A stretch of DNA of 31,273 nt from DASVLX01 sp035552275 (lineage in GTDB: Bacteria; Actinomycetota; Actinomycetes; Mycobacteriales; Pseudonocardiaceae), in NCBI GenBank assembly GCA_035552275.1, contig DASZLR010000159.1:1-31273 (forward strand), read 5' to 3'. Positions 1 through 7,854 of the stretch are shown here, in pieces. The translations under genes were made by a program, and so were the position numbers. Every line of letters begins with the position of its first letter. Within the stretch, counting starts at the first letter, position 1. The notes below the pieces were generated by a model. That model saw nothing but the letters and a program-made list of their open reading frames with translations, was not told where the DNA came from and did no database searches.

Positions 1-320
1 ACGGCGGCCATCGCTGGCCTGCCGTGCACCACCTCGACGCGGTCCGGCTGTTTCGGCTGGCGATGGAACAGGCCGAGCCGGGCACGGCGGTGCACGCGGT
101 CGCCGATGAGGGCGATCCCATGCGCACCATCGCCGAGGTCATCGGCCGCCAACTCGGCGTGCCCGCCGAGTCCGTGCCAGCCCAGCACTTCGGCCCCGCC
201 GGCGCCGTCTACGGCCTCGACCAGCCGGCCTCCAGCGAGCTCACCCGGAAGAAGTTCGACTGGCAGCCCACCCACCCGAGCCTGCTCGACGACCTGGCGG
301 CCGGGAACTACCCGGAGTGA
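1..320 (+). CDS. NAD-dependent epimerase/SDR family protein, C-terminal part
   Basis: The reading frame is open from the left edge (phase starting at base 3) and ends with TGA at 318-320, so the gene begins outside the window and its NAD-binding Rossmann half is not visible. The visible 105 or so residues contain WPAVHHLDAVRLFRLAME, which matches the substrate-domain region of extended/atypical SDR epimerase-dehydratases, where a Trp-x-x-Val-His segment precedes the helix that contacts the small substrate. The end (LTRKKFDWQPTHPSLLDDL) is typical for the last helix of these proteins. The substrate cannot be told from this part. A gap of about 165 bp with no convincing gene separates it from the convergent Uma2 remnant. 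Confidence 0.8.
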   Translation, partial: GGHRWPAVHHLDAVRLFRLAMEQAEPGTAVHAVADEGDPMRTIAEVIGRQLGVPAESVPAQHFGPAGAVYGLDQPASSELTRKKFDWQPTHPSLLDDLAAGNYPE

Positions 321-486
321 GCCCGGCCCGATGCTTGTTCGGATTGGCCAGACCGCAACAACCCTCCGTGATCGAGAAGACCGATCCGATGCCATCCCAC
401 AACGTCCGTGCACGCAGGAGGCTGTCCGGACTGGCCACCTCCGCGTCCGCCGGCGCCGTCCGCTGACCGCGTTCGACTCAGGTTCG

Positions 487-920
487 CTAGGCCAGCCGAG
501 TGGGCAACGTGTCGAGATTCAGGGTGACTGGCATACCGTTGAGATCGACCGTCGCGATGCCGGTGCACTCGCCGAGCGGCTTGTATCCGCCTCGACCGCC
601 AGCAGCACATCGGCCGGCCGGCCGCGCGCTGGGTTGCCCTCGGCAAACGCAGTGCTAGTGACGATGACATCGGGCGCGCGCACCGTCAGCGGACGTTCGG
701 CGATCACAAGCTCCCCTTCGATGACCGCCGCGAACTGTGCGGGCAACTGCCCGTTGAGCCGACTATTCAACTGCGCCACGGCGAGTTGGTGAGAGAACAT
801 CGGCCGAGGCGAGACGATCAGGACTCCATCGACGATCTCAAGCTGGAACTCGGTCTCCTCCGGGAGCGCGTCCCACTCGTCGAGGGTCAGAAGGTGGTGC
901 GGCCAGGTCATCGCGGTCAC
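487..920 (-). pseudogene. Uma2-family (DUF820) endonuclease, internally deleted and frameshifted
   Basis: The GTG start at 920 is preceded by a good ribosome site (AAAGGGAGG). The first 107 or so residues are a clear Uma2 N-terminal half: the LTLDEWDALPEE start, the EIVDGVLIVSPRP strand pair, and the APDVIV segment carrying the first nuclease Asp, up to VLLAVE with the Glu. The frame then runs into about 26 unrelated residues and stops near 519. In another frame, from about 591 down to a TAG at 487-489, the sequence reads GYKPLGECTG...LNLDTLPTRLA, which is the normal Uma2 C-terminal tail. About 40-50 residues between the two halves (second half of the PD-(D/E)xK core with its Lys) are missing, and the frames do not match. 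This looks like a deletion that was not a multiple of three. Uma2 genes are often mobile and present in many copies in actinomycetes; this one is probably dead. Confidence 0.8.
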
Positions 921-966
921 CGTGGCCTCCCTTTCCCCGTGCTACCGGCCTCCTCGGCCATTGTCG

Positions 967-1005
967 CGCGATGGCCTGTCCGGCTGTGCCGAACAGGCCA
1001 TCGCG
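967..1005 (-). terminator. Hairpin downstream of the DoxX gene
   Basis: A perfect 13-bp inverted repeat (967-979 against 993-1005, arm CGCGATGGCCTGT) encloses 13 nt that contain a further 4-bp stem (981-984 with 988-991). It starts 12 bp beyond the DoxX stop codon and lies before the next minus-strand gene. There is no clear U-tract, which is common for actinomycete terminators. Confidence 0.6.
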
Positions 1006-1016
1006 GTATGTCCGAA

Positions 1017-1754
1017 TTATGCGGCGGGTAGCGCGGCGCTGGTGCGCATGGTGAACCACACCGCGGCGGACACGGCGGCGGCGATCACCAGGAAGATCCA
1101 GCCGAAGGCGACCGGATGCCGGTACCACGGCGTCGGCCGGTCCAGCGCGACCCGGCCGGGCCCGGCGAACAGCAGCGCGAACGCGCCACCGGCGATGACC
1201 ACCGGCAGCTCGAAGCCGGTGAAGAAGCCGACCCGCCAGGTCACCAGGATCGCCTGGGACAGCACGCCGAGCGCGCCCGCGGCCGCCAGCGGGGTGAACA
1301 GCCCCAGCACCAGCAGGCCGCCGGCGCCGAGCTCGGTGCCACCGGCCAGCCAGGCCATCGCCGTGTCGTGCTGGTAGCCGTGGTGCGTCAGGAAGACCGC
1401 GTAGTCGTGGATGCCCATGCCACCCAGCAACCCGAACAGGTGCTGGAGGCCGTGGGCGACGAGCGTGCCGCCGACAACGAGTCGGAGCACCAGCAGGCCG
1501 AAGTCCGCGCCGCCGTGCCAGCGCGGCGACCAGCGGTCGACGTCCACATCGGCGAAGCCGGGCTCGCCGCCGGCAACTGCCGGAACGACCGTGGTGGCGC
1601 CCGGCTCGGGCTCGATCGGGCTGAAGCCCACCGAGTCGAAGCCAGGCTCGGACTCGGGACCGGAGCCAAGCCGATTGGTCGGGCCACCGGCGAAGAACAG
1701 TCCGTCCCCGCCGTCGCCGCCCGTATCCTCTGGGTGGTTCGCGTGGGTACTCAC
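1017..1754 (-). CDS. DoxX family membrane protein
   Basis: A 245-residue protein. GTG at 1754 is chosen because the frame upstream of it reads through the spacer to the preceding gene. Residues 1-80 are acidic, Gly/Pro-rich and probably disordered in the cytosol. Residues 84 to the end form a DoxX domain of four or five membrane segments (roughly 84-104, 134-155, 157-175, 181-200, 215-235). It shows the family features LRLVVGGTLVAHGLQHLFG near the first helix and the GGTELGAGGLLVLGLFTPLAA block. In M. tuberculosis the DoxX protein Rv3005c sits next to lppZ (Rv3006) and is reported to work with SodA and SseA in a membrane oxidoreductase complex. An lppZ-like gene is two genes away here, so this is probably the orthologue. 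Its exact role in redox defence here is inferred. Transcription appears to end in the hairpin just downstream. Confidence 0.82.
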   Translation of the reverse strand: MSTHANHPEDTGGDGGDGLFFAGGPTNRLGSGPESEPGFDSVGFSPIEPEPGATTVVPAVAGGEPGFADVDVDRWSPRWHGGADFGLLVLRLVVGGTLVAHGLQHLFGLLGGMGIHDYAVFLTHHGYQHDTAMAWLAGGTELGAGGLLVLGLFTPLAAAGALGVLSQAILVTWRVGFFTGFELPVVIAGGAFALLFAGPGRVALDRPTPWYRHPVAFGWIFLVIAAAVSAAVWFTMRTSAALPAA

Positions 1755-1864
1755 GCCTGGTGACCGTACGGTATCGACAGCGGTCACCGCGACACGTTCG
1801 GGTGAAAACGGGCCAAATTTAGGGGCTGGTCCCGGATGCCCTAACGGTCGAGTCAACAGTGCGG

Positions 1865-2779
1865 CTAATAGTCTCCGCGCACCTGGTTCTCCAGCTGCTT
1901 GCCGGCGGCGAACCGGGCGATCTCACCAGCCGCCACCCGCCACGCCCGATCCTCCAGGCCCCGGCAATTGCCGCCCACATGCGGAAACAAGGTCAGTCCC
2001 GGCGCCGTCCACAGTGGATGATCAGCGGGCAGCGGCTCCGGATCAGTGACGTCCAGGATCGCGGTCAGCCGGCCGGCGGTCAGCTCGGCGAGCAGCGCGT
2101 CGGTGTCCACCACCGCGCCGCGAGCGACGTTCACCAGCGTCGCCCCATCGGGCATCCGGGCCAGGAACTCGGCGTCCACCATGCCGGTGGTCGCGTCGGT
2201 GAGCGGCACCATCAGCACCACCACATCGTGCTCGCCGAGCAACTCGGGCAGCTCGTCCACCGTGTGCACACCGGGCCGGGCGGTGCGGCCGATCAGGGTG
2301 ACCTGGGCGTCGAAGGCCGCCAGCCGGCGGGTCAGCTGGACGCCGAGATCGCCGGCGCCGACCACCAGAACCCGCTTGTCCTGCAAGGTGTCCGTGCGGT
2401 GCCGGTCCCAGCGTCGATCCCGCTGCGCGGCGGCGAATCCGCCGAACTCCCGATAGCCGGCGACCAGCGCGCCCACCACCAACTCGGCGGTGCTGCCGCC
2501 ATGCGCGCCCCGACAGGTGGACAGCAGCAGGCCGTCGGGCAGCCCGCCGGCCCATGGCTCGGCGCCGGCGGTGAGCAACTGGACGTAGCGCAGCGCGGGC
2601 AGTTCGGCCAGCACCTCCAGCGCGCCCCAGCCGGGCGTGAACGGCGGCACGAAGACCTGCGCCTCACCAGCGGCGGCGGGCAACGGCTCACCCCACTCGT
2701 AGCGCACCGGCCGTACCCCGGTGACCTCTGCCAACGCGGCGATGCCCCGGTCGTCCGGGACCAAAACGGTAATGTCCAC
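1865..2779 (-). CDS. D-isomer-specific 2-hydroxyacid dehydrogenase
   Basis: A 304-residue NAD(P)-dependent dehydrogenase reducing a 2-keto acid or oxidising the D-2-hydroxyacid; the substrate is unknown. The Rossmann motif GAGDLG is at 141-146. The family catalytic set is complete: Arg220 in NVARGAVVD, Glu248 in DVTDPEPLP, and His267 in FPHVGG. The conserved PLW follows the Glu. The N-terminal substrate domain (1-105) contains the LLTAGAEPW loop. GTG at 2779 fits the family start (VDITVLVPDD), and a TACCGT -10-like hexamer (2786-2791) ends exactly 6 nt before it, so the mRNA may be leaderless. It is divergent from the alpha/beta hydrolase with only about 36 bp between starts, so the two genes probably share control. 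DoxX follows 110 bp downstream. Confidence 0.88.
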   Translation of the reverse strand: MDITVLVPDDRGIAALAEVTGVRPVRYEWGEPLPAAAGEAQVFVPPFTPGWGALEVLAELPALRYVQLLTAGAEPWAGGLPDGLLLSTCRGAHGGSTAELVVGALVAGYREFGGFAAAQRDRRWDRHRTDTLQDKRVLVVGAGDLGVQLTRRLAAFDAQVTLIGRTARPGVHTVDELPELLGEHDVVVLMVPLTDATTGMVDAEFLARMPDGATLVNVARGAVVDTDALLAELTAGRLTAILDVTDPEPLPADHPLWTAPGLTLFPHVGGNCRGLEDRAWRVAAGEIARFAAGKQLENQVRGDY

Positions 2780-2815
2780 GGCTCCACGGTAGGACGATCC
2801 GGCAGACTGTTCGCG

Positions 2816-3844
2816 GTGTCCCCGACCACACAAGATCAGTTATCGTGGCATGACGTGCCGAGCGCGGACGGAACCCTGCTCCGCTGCTGGCGCACGGCCG
2901 CGTCCGGCCCGCCGGTGCTGCTGTGCCCAGGCCTGGGCACGCCGCCGGAGGCGTGGCCTGGGCTGCTCGAACCAGGCGCCGGAGTGCGGGTGCGGAGCTG
3001 GCACTATCGCGGCCTGCTCGGCTCGGCCCGGCCCGCCGATCCGGACCGGATCACCGTCGCCGATCATGTCGCGGACGCGCTCGCCGTGCTCGACGCGCCG
3101 ATCGACTCAATCGCCAACACCCACAGCGCCGACAACACCGCCAGCAGCGACGCGCCGGCCGTGGTCATCGGCTGGTCGCTGGGCGCGCTGGTGGCACTCG
3201 AACTCGCCTGTCAGCACCCCGAACGGGTCAGCGGGCTGCTGCTGGTCAGTGGCGCGGGGGCGGACCTGTTCGGCGGAATGCTGGGCGCGCTGGGCTTGCT
3301 GGACACGGTCGGCGTCACCGCGCCGGCCCGGCGGGCTTTCGCGCTGGGCGCGACCCAGTTGGTCCGGGCGGCCGGCCCACTGCTCAACGCGGTGGCCGCG
3401 CGGGTTCCGGTGAACCGGACCACGGCGAACCTGATCCGACACTCCGGACTGATGCGGCCGGCATGCGCGACCGAGGATGTGCGGCGGGCCGCGAGCGCGT
3501 TCCTCGGCCATGACTGGGGTTGGTACAGCACGCTGGCGCTGGCGGTGGCTGAAGCGGAGGAGCCTGAGCTGGCTCGGCTGCGGGTCCCGCTCACCGTGCT
3601 GACCGGCCAATACGACCTGCTCGCCGATCCCCGACACGTGCTGGGCTCGGTCGCCGCCTTGCCGCAGGCGCGGCTGCGGGTGTTGCCGACCAGCCACTTC
3701 ATTCCCTTGGAGGCGCCCGACGTGCTGGCCGAGGAACTGCGCGCGCTGGTGGAGCGAGCGGAGGCGGTCAGTGCCGCCATGTCCATGGCCCGGCCGATCG
3801 CCGCAAGCACGCCGCTCACCACGCGCTCACGCCGGCCGGCCTAG
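2816..3844 (+). CDS. Alpha/beta hydrolase
   Basis: A 342-residue (or 329-residue) hydrolase of the alpha/beta fold. LLCPGLGT near residue 36 is the oxyanion-hole loop. The nucleophile elbow is GWSLGA with Ser121. The acid is Asp267 in GQYDLLADP and the base His294 in SHFIPLEAPD, so the triad is complete. A lid region of about 100 residues (145-245) lies between strands 6 and 7. The substrate is not evident; the family includes esterases, lactonases and C-C hydrolases. GTG at 2816 is taken as the start. GTG at 2855 is a real alternative, because TATCGT lies 8 nt before it and the homologous region begins around DVPSADGTLL. It overlaps no neighbour, and the lipoprotein gene follows 10 bp later. 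Divergent from the 2-hydroxyacid dehydrogenase. Confidence 0.85.
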   Translation: MSPTTQDQLSWHDVPSADGTLLRCWRTAASGPPVLLCPGLGTPPEAWPGLLEPGAGVRVRSWHYRGLLGSARPADPDRITVADHVADALAVLDAPIDSIANTHSADNTASSDAPAVVIGWSLGALVALELACQHPERVSGLLLVSGAGADLFGGMLGALGLLDTVGVTAPARRAFALGATQLVRAAGPLLNAVAARVPVNRTTANLIRHSGLMRPACATEDVRRAASAFLGHDWGWYSTLALAVAEAEEPELARLRVPLTVLTGQYDLLADPRHVLGSVAALPQARLRVLPTSHFIPLEAPDVLAEELRALVERAEAVSAAMSMARPIAASTPLTTRSRRPA

Positions 3845-3854
3845 CCTGGACGTC

Positions 3855-5078
3855 GTGCCTGCCGCCCGTCGCGCGATCAACAGGGCCGTGCTCACGCCGG
3901 TCCTGTCGGTGGCGGGAACCCTGGTGCTGGCACTGGCGCTGAGCGGGTGCGCGAATTTCGCCCAGGAATCCGCGCCGACCACCTGGCAGTCGGCGGTCCC
4001 GCAGTCCCCCGAGGCCGCGCCGAATCCGCAGCTTCCAGGCGCCGACGGCGGCGGCAGCGGCAGCGGCAGCGGCGGCGCTGCCAGCAACCCGGCTGGTCCG
4101 ACGTCCGTGCCGCCGCCGCAGGGCTGCCAGGACTTCAACCCCGCGGTGATCGCCACCTGCCTGAACCCGGTGTCGGCGGTCGCGGTGCTGCCCGGCACGG
4201 CCGGCGACCCCATCGGCCTGGTCGCCGAGCGCGCGACCGGCCGGATTCTGCGGGTGCGCAAGGGCCAGCCGGCCACGGTGGTGGCGACCGTGCCGGTGGA
4301 CGCCACCGGCGACGGCGGGCTGACCGGGCTTGCCTTGTCTCCCACGTATTCTGAGGATCAGTTGATCTTCGCCTACGTGACGACACCCACCGACAACCGG
4401 GTGCTGCTGATCGCGCCGGGCGACGCGCCCAGGCCGATCGTGACCGGGATTCCCAGGGGCGCCAACGACAATCGCGGCGCGCTGGGCCTGGACCATCAGG
4501 GCGCGCTGCTGGTCGCGACCGGCGACGCCGGCGACCCGAACGCGGCGAGCGACCCGAAATCGTTGGCCGGCAAGGTGTTGCGGATCGACGTCGACGGCAC
4601 ACCGGCCGCCGGCGACCCGGTGGTGGGCTCGTCCGTGGTCGCGTCCGGGCTGGCCGATCCGGGCGGGGTGTGCTCATCGCTGGACGGCACCCAGGCGTGG
4701 GTCACCGACCGCCAGCCGACCCGAGATGTGCTGTACCGGCTGCGGGTGGGCAACCCGCTGGGCGATCCGGCGTGGGCCTGGCCGGACCGGCCGGGCGTGG
4801 CCGGCTGCGCGGCGTTCGGCGGGTCGGTGACGATCGCGATGTCGACCGCCGGCGAGGTGCAGGCGCTGACGCTGAACAGCGACGGCTCGTTCGCCGGCAA
4901 GCCGCAGGTCGCGCTGCACGGCACCGGCGGGTTCGGCCGGCTGGCCGGCATCGACATCATCAACAGCCAGAGCGCGATGGTCGGCACCGTGAACAAGGAC
5001 GGCGGCACGCCGGTGTCCAGCGACGACCGCGCGCTGGTGATCGTCGGCACGGTCGCCACCGGCAGCGGCCAGGACTGA
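3855..5078 (+). CDS. lppZ: LppZ-like lipoprotein with glucose/sorbosone dehydrogenase (GSDH) fold
   Basis: A 407-residue secreted lipoprotein. The N-terminus has two Arg-containing stretches, a hydrophobic helix and the lipobox LSGC with Cys32, so it is lipidated and anchored on the outer face of the membrane. A Pro/Gly/Ser linker (about residues 45-90, with a GSGSGSGG run) leads to a beta-propeller domain of the PQQ-dependent sugar dehydrogenase family. Typical features are GLVAERATGRILRV, GLTGLALSPTY, the NRGALGLDHQGALLVATGDAG block, and GKVLRIDVDG. Enzyme activity is not assured, since LppZ proteins are poorly characterised. Placement next to DoxX and before gatB matches Rv3006 of M. tuberculosis. 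The GTG start fits the signal peptide, and TAGCCT (3842-3847) ends 7 nt before it, suggesting a leaderless transcript. Confidence 0.85.
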   Translation: MPAARRAINRAVLTPVLSVAGTLVLALALSGCANFAQESAPTTWQSAVPQSPEAAPNPQLPGADGGGSGSGSGGAASNPAGPTSVPPPQGCQDFNPAVIATCLNPVSAVAVLPGTAGDPIGLVAERATGRILRVRKGQPATVVATVPVDATGDGGLTGLALSPTYSEDQLIFAYVTTPTDNRVLLIAPGDAPRPIVTGIPRGANDNRGALGLDHQGALLVATGDAGDPNAASDPKSLAGKVLRIDVDGTPAAGDPVVGSSVVASGLADPGGVCSSLDGTQAWVTDRQPTRDVLYRLRVGNPLGDPAWAWPDRPGVAGCAAFGGSVTIAMSTAGEVQALTLNSDGSFAGKPQVALHGTGGFGRLAGIDIINSQSAMVGTVNKDGGTPVSSDDRALVIVGTVATGSGQD

Positions 5079-5082
5079 CCGC

Positions 5083-5174
5083 CCTCCAATCCTGTCATTT
5101 ATACCCCTCCAAGTCTGACATAAAGTGGCCTCCAATCCTGTCATTTACACCCCTCCAAGTCTGGTAACCTGCCG
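5083..5174 (+). repeat. Four tandem 23-bp repeats upstream of the DUF4143 ATPase gene
   Basis: Units start at 5083, 5106, 5129 and 5152, exactly 23 bp apart. Each begins CCTCCAA, followed by TCCTG (units 1 and 3) or GTCTG (units 2 and 4). Units 1 and 3 are identical except for one base, so the array is two 46-bp dimers. Units 1-3 continue CTG(T/A)CAT(T/A)(T/A)A and unit 4 diverges into the promoter -10. The array ends 2 bp before the ATG at 5177 and starts 4 bp after the lppZ stop. Regular spacing of a little over two helical turns suggests binding sites for an oligomeric protein, most simply a regulator of the downstream gene. Confidence 0.9.
5144..5170 (+). promoter_or_regulatory. Probable leaderless promoter of the DUF4143 gene
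   Basis: TTTACA (5144-5149) and TAACCT (5165-5170) are separated by 15 bp, and the -10 ends 6 nt before the ATG. It lies inside the third and fourth 23-bp repeats, so a protein bound there would block it. Confidence 0.5.
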
Positions 5175-5176
5175 TC

Positions 5177-6466
5177 ATGAACGACGTGGGCTCCGGTACG
5201 TTTGGGCTGGTCCAGCGGCATCTGAAGGCCGTTGTCGCAGAGAGGCTGAAGGAAGCTCCAGTCGTGGTCCTCACCGGTGCCCGCACGGTCGGCAAGAGCA
5301 CACTGATGGCAGCGTGTGCGGACGCACATGGCGTACCCGTATTCGACCTCGATGACCCCCAACAGCTGGAGATGGTGCGCAGGGACCCAACCCTCTTCGT
5401 GACCGCCGATATGCGCCGTCCGGTGTGCATCGACGAGTTTCAGCACGAGCTGAGCCTGCTGAGTGCGATCAAGGCCCAACTCAACCGGGAGATGACCGCC
5501 GGCCGATATCTGCTGACGGGATCGACCCGCTACACAATGCTTCCAAGCACGAGCCAGTCGCTCACCGGGCGCGCGCACATCATGACCATGTGGCCGCTGT
5601 CTCAGGGCGAGTTGGTCGGCCGTCGCGAGACCGCCCTGGATCAGCTGATCACCGATCCACGAACGTTGGTGTCGGCGTTCCCATCGACAACGCAGCGACG
5701 GGACTACGAACGTCTGATCCTCGCCGGTGGATTCCCGGTGGCTCTCACCCGACCGACAGGCGACCCGCGCGACCGCTGGTTCGCCGACTTCATTAACCTC
5801 GTGATCCAGCGCGATGTACTGGACATTCGCAAGGTCCGGCAACGGCAAGTGATACCCGAGATCCTGCGCCACCTAGCTGCCCAAACCGCTCAGGTACTCA
5901 ACAACTCAACCGTCGCGAACGCACTGGAGTTGGAAGCCCACCTCGTCGGCGACTTGATCACGCTCCTGGAGTCGGTATTCGTCGTGCACCGCTTGCACGC
6001 CTTCGGTAGAACGCTCTCAGCGCGGGTTGGCCGATCGCCGAAAGTGCATCTTGTGGACAGTGGCTTGGCCGCATATCTGCTCAGAATAAATGAAACGCGG
6101 CTCGCGGCTCGCGTGCCGACAACCATGACTGAGTTCGGGCACGTGGTCGAGACCTTCGCCGTCAACGAACTGCTCAAGCAAGCCGGTTGGTCCGAGGAAA
6201 TTATCGACTTCTCCCACTTCCGGACCCGCGACGGTCACGAGGTCGACCTGGTGATGGAAGCGCGTGACGGCCGAATCGCCGGCGTCGAGGTGAAGGCCGC
6301 GTCGAAGATCACGGATCAGGACTTCCGCGGCCTACGGCTGCTCCGCGACAAGATCGGGTCGGATTTCGTCGGCGGGGTGCTGCTCAACCTCGGACAATAC
6401 TCCTACACCTACGACGATCGGCTTTATGTCGTGCCGCTGGACCGGCTGTGGACCCCGATCACCTGA
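5177..6466 (+). CDS. AAA-type ATP-binding protein with DUF4143 domain
   Basis: A 429-residue protein. The Walker A motif is GARTVGKST (34-42), and Walker B is VCIDEF (83-88). A sensor-like GSTR follows near 117-120, as in archaeal-type AAA/DUF4143 ATPases. The C-terminal half is DUF4143, including KVHLVDSGLAAYLL and then HEVDLVME...GVEVKA, which resembles a PD-(D/E)xK nuclease-like core. The biological role of this family is not established. The members are scattered, often mobile, and have been suspected of stress or defence functions. Its codons are noticeably richer in A and T than those of neighbours, suggesting transfer. No partner gene is adjacent: the P450 gene is convergent 6 bp away. 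The four 23-bp repeats and a leaderless promoter lie directly before the ATG, which makes self-regulation likely. Confidence 0.88.
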   Translation: MNDVGSGTFGLVQRHLKAVVAERLKEAPVVVLTGARTVGKSTLMAACADAHGVPVFDLDDPQQLEMVRRDPTLFVTADMRRPVCIDEFQHELSLLSAIKAQLNREMTAGRYLLTGSTRYTMLPSTSQSLTGRAHIMTMWPLSQGELVGRRETALDQLITDPRTLVSAFPSTTQRRDYERLILAGGFPVALTRPTGDPRDRWFADFINLVIQRDVLDIRKVRQRQVIPEILRHLAAQTAQVLNNSTVANALELEAHLVGDLITLLESVFVVHRLHAFGRTLSARVGRSPKVHLVDSGLAAYLLRINETRLAARVPTTMTEFGHVVETFAVNELLKQAGWSEEIIDFSHFRTRDGHEVDLVMEARDGRIAGVEVKAASKITDQDFRGLRLLRDKIGSDFVGGVLLNLGQYSYTYDDRLYVVPLDRLWTPIT

Positions 6467-6472
6467 GGTGAC

Positions 6473-7795
6473 TCAGCGACGGGTCACCACGATGCGGGCG
6501 CCCCTGGACGGCACCAGGGTGATGTTGCGCGGGCGCGGTTTCTCCGGCCTGGCCAGCGCCGGACGGACGTCGAAGCGGGTCAGCACCTCGCGCAGCACCG
6601 CGACCGCCTCGACCTGGGCGAATCCGGCGCCGAGGCAGCGCCGCACACCGCCGCCGAACGGAATCCAGGTGTTGGCCGGCGGCTGGCCGTCGAGAAAACG
6701 TTCCGGCCGGAAATCCTCGGGACGCGGGTAATGCGTCGGATCGGACTGGACCACGCCGATGGTCGGCGCGACCACCGTTCCGGCCGGCAGCAGATAACCG
6801 CCGACCTCGGCCGGCCGCGTCAACCGCCGGACCACCTCGTAGATCACCGGCCGCAGCCGCAACGATTCCTTGACCACGGCGGTCAGGTAGTCCTCATCGT
6901 CGTTGTCGGCGGCGCGCTGAGCGGTCCGCCGCACTTCCGGCTGCCAAGCGAGTTCGTGCAGGGCCCAGGCGAGGGTGGTCGCGGTGGTCTCGTGCCCGGC
7001 CAGCAACAAGGTGACCAGCTGATCGCGCAACTCGGCGTCGGTCAGTCCATCGTCACCGTCCCCAGTGGACAGCAAGCGGGACAGCACATCGGTGCGCTCG
7101 GCCAGATCGGCGGCCCGTCGCCGCTGGGCGATCTCCGCGTACAGCAGCTTGTCCAGGCGGTCCAGCACGGTCATGTACCGGCGCCATGGGCCGAACCGCA
7201 GCAGCGGCGGGTACAGCCAGCCGAACATCACCAGCGTGTCGGCCCCGGCGACCTGCCGGACCAGCGGCCGAAGTTCGGCCAGCCGCCCGGGATCCGCCAC
7301 GCCGAACACCACCCGCAGGATGATCTCCAGGGTCACCGCCTGCATCCGGCTTCGGGCGGCGAACGGCTGTCCGGCCGGCCATCGCCGTACTTCGGCCTCG
7401 GCCAGCTCGACCATCATGTCCTGGTAGCCGCGCAGCGCGTTGCCGTGGAACGCCGGCATCAGCAGCTTCCGGACCCGACGATGCTGGTCCTCGTCCACCA
7501 GCAGCACCGAGTGCTCCCCCATCACCGGCATCAGCACCAGATTGCCCTCACCGGCGTGGAAGATGTCCGGCTGCCCGGCGAAAACGGTCCGGATGTCGTG
7601 CGGATCGCGCAACATCACCAGCGTGCGGTGACCGGGCGCGAGCCGGATCGTGTAGACGTCGCCGTAGTGCCGGTGCAGCGCGGGCAACAACCGATGTCGG
7701 TAGGCGCCGAACAGCAGGGTCTGCGCGACCTCCGGCACGAACCGTGGTCCGGGCGGCAGCGACGGGACGGCGGTCGGGGCGGTAGCCAGAGACAT
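6473..7795 (-). CDS. Cytochrome P450
   Basis: A 440-residue soluble P450 of ordinary bacterial length. The I-helix oxygen-binding motif is AGHETT (266-271), the K-helix is ESLR (Glu310, Arg313), the PERF region is at 364-367, and the heme loop is PFGGGVRRCLG with Cys387 as the iron ligand. The sequence begins SLPPGPR, which resembles the proline-rich hinge of CYP families close to the eukaryotic type (as in several mycobacterial CYPs) more than the typical antibiotic-tailoring CYPs. The substrate is unknown and no ferredoxin gene is nearby. ATG at 7795 is preferred over the upstream in-frame start at 7822, because a TATAAA hexamer lies 7 nt before it. Divergent from a TetR gene, with a palindromic operator overlapping the -10, so it is very probably repressed by that regulator. 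Confidence 0.92.
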   Translation of the reverse strand: MSLATAPTAVPSLPPGPRFVPEVAQTLLFGAYRHRLLPALHRHYGDVYTIRLAPGHRTLVMLRDPHDIRTVFAGQPDIFHAGEGNLVLMPVMGEHSVLLVDEDQHRRVRKLLMPAFHGNALRGYQDMMVELAEAEVRRWPAGQPFAARSRMQAVTLEIILRVVFGVADPGRLAELRPLVRQVAGADTLVMFGWLYPPLLRFGPWRRYMTVLDRLDKLLYAEIAQRRRAADLAERTDVLSRLLSTGDGDDGLTDAELRDQLVTLLLAGHETTATTLAWALHELAWQPEVRRTAQRAADNDDEDYLTAVVKESLRLRPVIYEVVRRLTRPAEVGGYLLPAGTVVAPTIGVVQSDPTHYPRPEDFRPERFLDGQPPANTWIPFGGGVRRCLGAGFAQVEAVAVLREVLTRFDVRPALARPEKPRPRNITLVPSRGARIVVTRR

Positions 7796-7803
7796 GAGTG
7801 TTT

Positions 7804-7819
7804 TTATACGCTCGTATAA
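7804..7819. promoter_or_regulatory. TetR-type operator in the P450/tetR divergent promoter region
   Basis: A perfect palindrome, TTATACG-CT-CGTATAA, lies between the divergent genes. It contains the P450 -10 candidate (TATAAA on the minus strand, 7803-7808). The tetR gene has its own -10 candidate TAGGCT at 7843-7848, 6 nt before its GTG. AT-rich palindromes of this size between a TetR gene and a divergent target are the classic arrangement. Confidence 0.75.
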
Positions 7820-7854
7820 CACAGATGTCCATATCGCTGGACTAGGCTGTTCGG

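Noticed and set aside
389..466. A 25-codon plus-strand frame (MPSHNVRARR...) between the SDR end and the Uma2 remnant
   Set aside because: No ribosome site, promoter or recognisable similarity.
1859..2815. A very long plus-strand open frame running from 1859 into the alpha/beta hydrolase
   Set aside because: Its first part is antisense to the well-supported 2-hydroxyacid dehydrogenase and has the His/Gln/Arg-rich composition of a GC-rich shadow frame.
4044..4085. A GGC/AGC-rich repeat in the lipoprotein gene
   Set aside because: It encodes the Gly/Ser linker after the lipobox; ordinary low-complexity linker DNA.
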